Assembly (NCBI GenBank): GCA_017987615.1
Contig: JAGNTI010000050.1
Coordinates: 1 to 8,757, forward strand
DNA length: 8,757 bases
Source: Sediminibacterium sp.
GTDB taxonomy: Bacteria; Bacteroidota; Bacteroidia; Chitinophagales; Chitinophagaceae
Reading direction: 5' to 3'
Shown: piece by piece, positions 7,869 through 8,757 of the stretch
Position numbering within the stretch: position 1 is the first letter of the stretch
How the letters are laid out: the number at the start of each line of letters is the position of its first letter
The notes under the pieces: model-generated
Database searches by the model: none
What the model was told of the DNA's origin: nothing
What the model saw: the letters and a program-made list of their open reading frames with translations, nothing else
Program-made: the position numbers and the translations under genes

Positions 7869-8402
7869 TTAATGTCTTTTTATCATTTCGGAAATGAGTG
7901 TTTTTCCGTTATTCTGAATCACGAGATCCAAAATTTGTGCAGTGGCTTTAGCATCACCCCCAGCCCTATGTCTATTTTCAATTTGAATATCTAGGGTACG
8001 GCACAAATGACCCAATCCATACTTTTTGTGACCTGGAAATGCCTTTCTACTAAGTCTAATGGTGCACAACTTGGGCACTTCTAACTGATAACCAGCTACT
8101 TGTAAGTGATAATGCACAAAAGAATAGTCAAAATTAACGTTATGTGCCACAAAAACCCTGTTTTCCAATAAATTAAAGATATTGGCCGCCACCTTATCAA
8201 ATGATGGAGCAGCTGCAACCATTTGATTGCTGATACCAGTCATATTGGCTATAAACGGTGGTATTGGCTGGTGTGGGTTTATGAGCGTTTCATAGACACC
8301 CTCTATCTGGTCACCATCATGTAATACAATGGCTATCTCGGTTATCCCATGCTGCGACGGGAATCCCCCTGTGGTTTCTATATCAACTACTGCAAACTTC
8401 AA
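7869..8402 (-). CDS. DEDDh 3'-5' exonuclease, DnaQ/PolC epsilon-like, stand-alone domain
   Basis: The 177-residue protein is a single DnaQ-type exonuclease domain. All five catalytic positions of the DEDDh class are present: Asp7 and Glu9 in VDIETTG (Exo I), Asp92 in AHNVNFDYSF (Exo II), and His145 and Asp150 in HRAGGDA (Exo III), so it should be an active two-metal nuclease removing nucleotides from DNA or RNA 3' ends. It could be a proofreading epsilon subunit, an RNase T-like trimming enzyme or a repair exonuclease; the sequence alone does not decide, and I therefore give no symbol. No GIY-YIG or BRCT extension is present. Translation must begin at TTG (8402-8400) or an even rarer codon, because an in-frame TAA lies four codons upstream (8414-8412) with no ATG between. 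It is the first gene of the probable unit with tex, 24 bases ahead of it, and is divergent from valS. Confidence 0.93.
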   Translation of the reverse strand: MKFAVVDIETTGGFPSQHGITEIAIVLHDGDQIEGVYETLINPHQPIPPFIANMTGISNQMVAAAPSFDKVAANIFNLLENRVFVAHNVNFDYSFVHYHLQVAGYQLEVPKLCTIRLSRKAFPGHKKYGLGHLCRTLDIQIENRHRAGGDAKATAQILDLVIQNNGKTLISEMIKRH

Positions 8403-8476
8403 AACACTGATTTAAGGGCCCAAATTCGCTTTTTTACAAGTCCGATACAAATAAAAAAAAACACCCCCATTTTTTG

Positions 8477-8485
8477 TACTTTCGC
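8477..8485 (+). promoter_or_regulatory. Candidate -7 promoter element for valS
   Basis: TACTTTCGC differs from the Bacteroidota -7 consensus TAnnTTTG at one position (C for T). It ends 15 bases before the valS ATG, so the transcript leader would be about 10 bases. A nine-base A-run (8453-8461) lies at the upstream edge where a -33 element would be expected, but no TTG is there. The rest of the 98-base spacer (8403-8500) shows no clear operator, and I found no convincing promoter for the exonuclease gene on the minus strand. Confidence 0.35.
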
Positions 8486-8500
8486 AACAAAGTTTTGAGC

Positions 8501-8757
8501 ATGGAATTGAGTAAGAATTATGTCCCAAATGAAACGGAAGCTAGATGGTACCAACATTGGCTATCAAAGGGTTATTTTAAAAGCACCCCAGATGAGCGTG
8601 AGGCCTACACAATTGTAATGCCCCCACCCAATGTTACCGGCGTTTTACACATGGGCCATTGCTTAAACAATACCATTCAGGATATTTTAATTAGACGTGC
8701 CCGTATGCAAGGCAAAAATGCTTGCTGGGTACCCGGAACAGACCATGCTTCTATTGC
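8501..8757 (+). CDS. valS: Valine--tRNA ligase ValS, N-terminal part (continues past the window)
   Basis: ValS is a cytoplasmic class I aminoacyl-tRNA synthetase that charges tRNA-Val and edits mischarged threonine. Only 85 codons are visible of a protein that normally has about 870-950 residues. The N-terminus (LSKNY, then ARWYQHW at 14-20) is of the usual ValS kind. Residues 41-53, [13 protein letters not shown], contain the class I HIGH motif as HMGH (50-53), which binds [19 protein letters not shown] (56-71) and [11 protein letters not shown] (76-86, last residue at the edge) are strongly ValS-like and separate it from IleS and LeuS. The ATG at 8501 is preferred; an in-frame TTG two codons upstream (8495) is possible but less likely. 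The C-terminal editing, KMSKS and coiled-coil regions lie outside the window. Confidence 0.95.
   Translation, partial: MELSKNYVPNETEARWYQHWLSKGYFKSTPDEREAYTIVMPPPNVTGVLHMGHCLNNTIQDILIRRARMQGKNACWVPGTDHASI

Noticed and set aside
8453..8475. A-run, C-rich centre and T-run in the exonuclease/valS spacer, resembling a hairpin terminator
   Set aside because: Only A-T pairs could form, the centre does not pair, and both flanking genes point away from it, so there is no transcript to end there. It is more likely promoter-flanking A/T-rich DNA.
1..8757. Search for CRISPR arrays, insertion sequences, tRNA genes, riboswitches and defence modules
   Set aside because: No spaced direct repeats, transposase-like frames, terminal inverted repeats or tRNA-like sequences were seen; noncoding space totals only about 290 bases and is accounted for.

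Overview
The window looks like an ordinary chromosomal stretch from an AT-rich member of the Bacteroidota, probably near the Chitinophagaceae or a related sphingobacterial group. The reasons are the close family resemblance of the Tex, ValS and secreted amidohydrolase proteins, the absence of AGGAGG-like ribosome binding sites before any of the genes, and promoter-like TAnnTTTG -7 elements of the Bacteroidota type. The lineage is inferred from remembered family features, not from a search.

Layout from left to right: the 5' part of mqnA (futalosine-pathway menaquinone synthesis, minus strand, cut by the window edge); a 56-base divergent spacer with a perfect 12-bp palindrome; purB (adenylosuccinate lyase, plus strand); a short convergent spacer holding a strong bidirectional terminator; then a minus-strand run read right to left as DEDDh exonuclease, tex, and a large secreted TolB-propeller/amidohydrolase protein; a 98-base divergent spacer; and the first 85 codons of valS (valyl-tRNA synthetase, plus strand, cut by the window edge).

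The exonuclease, tex and amidohydrolase genes are separated by only 24 and 42 bases, share orientation and end at the shared terminator, so they may be one transcription unit. Their products do not form an obvious pathway: two are cytoplasmic nucleic-acid proteins and the third is exported. purB, mqnA and valS are housekeeping genes that happen to be adjacent.

I found no mobile element, CRISPR array, tRNA, rRNA, toxin-antitoxin pair or defence module, and no convincing undescribed system. The points most worth a second look are the unusual apparent metal-ligand set and the Asp-Ser/Lys/Ala linker of the amidohydrolase, the palindrome where the two divergent -7-like elements of mqnA and purB face each other, and the TTG starts of mqnA and the exonuclease gene.
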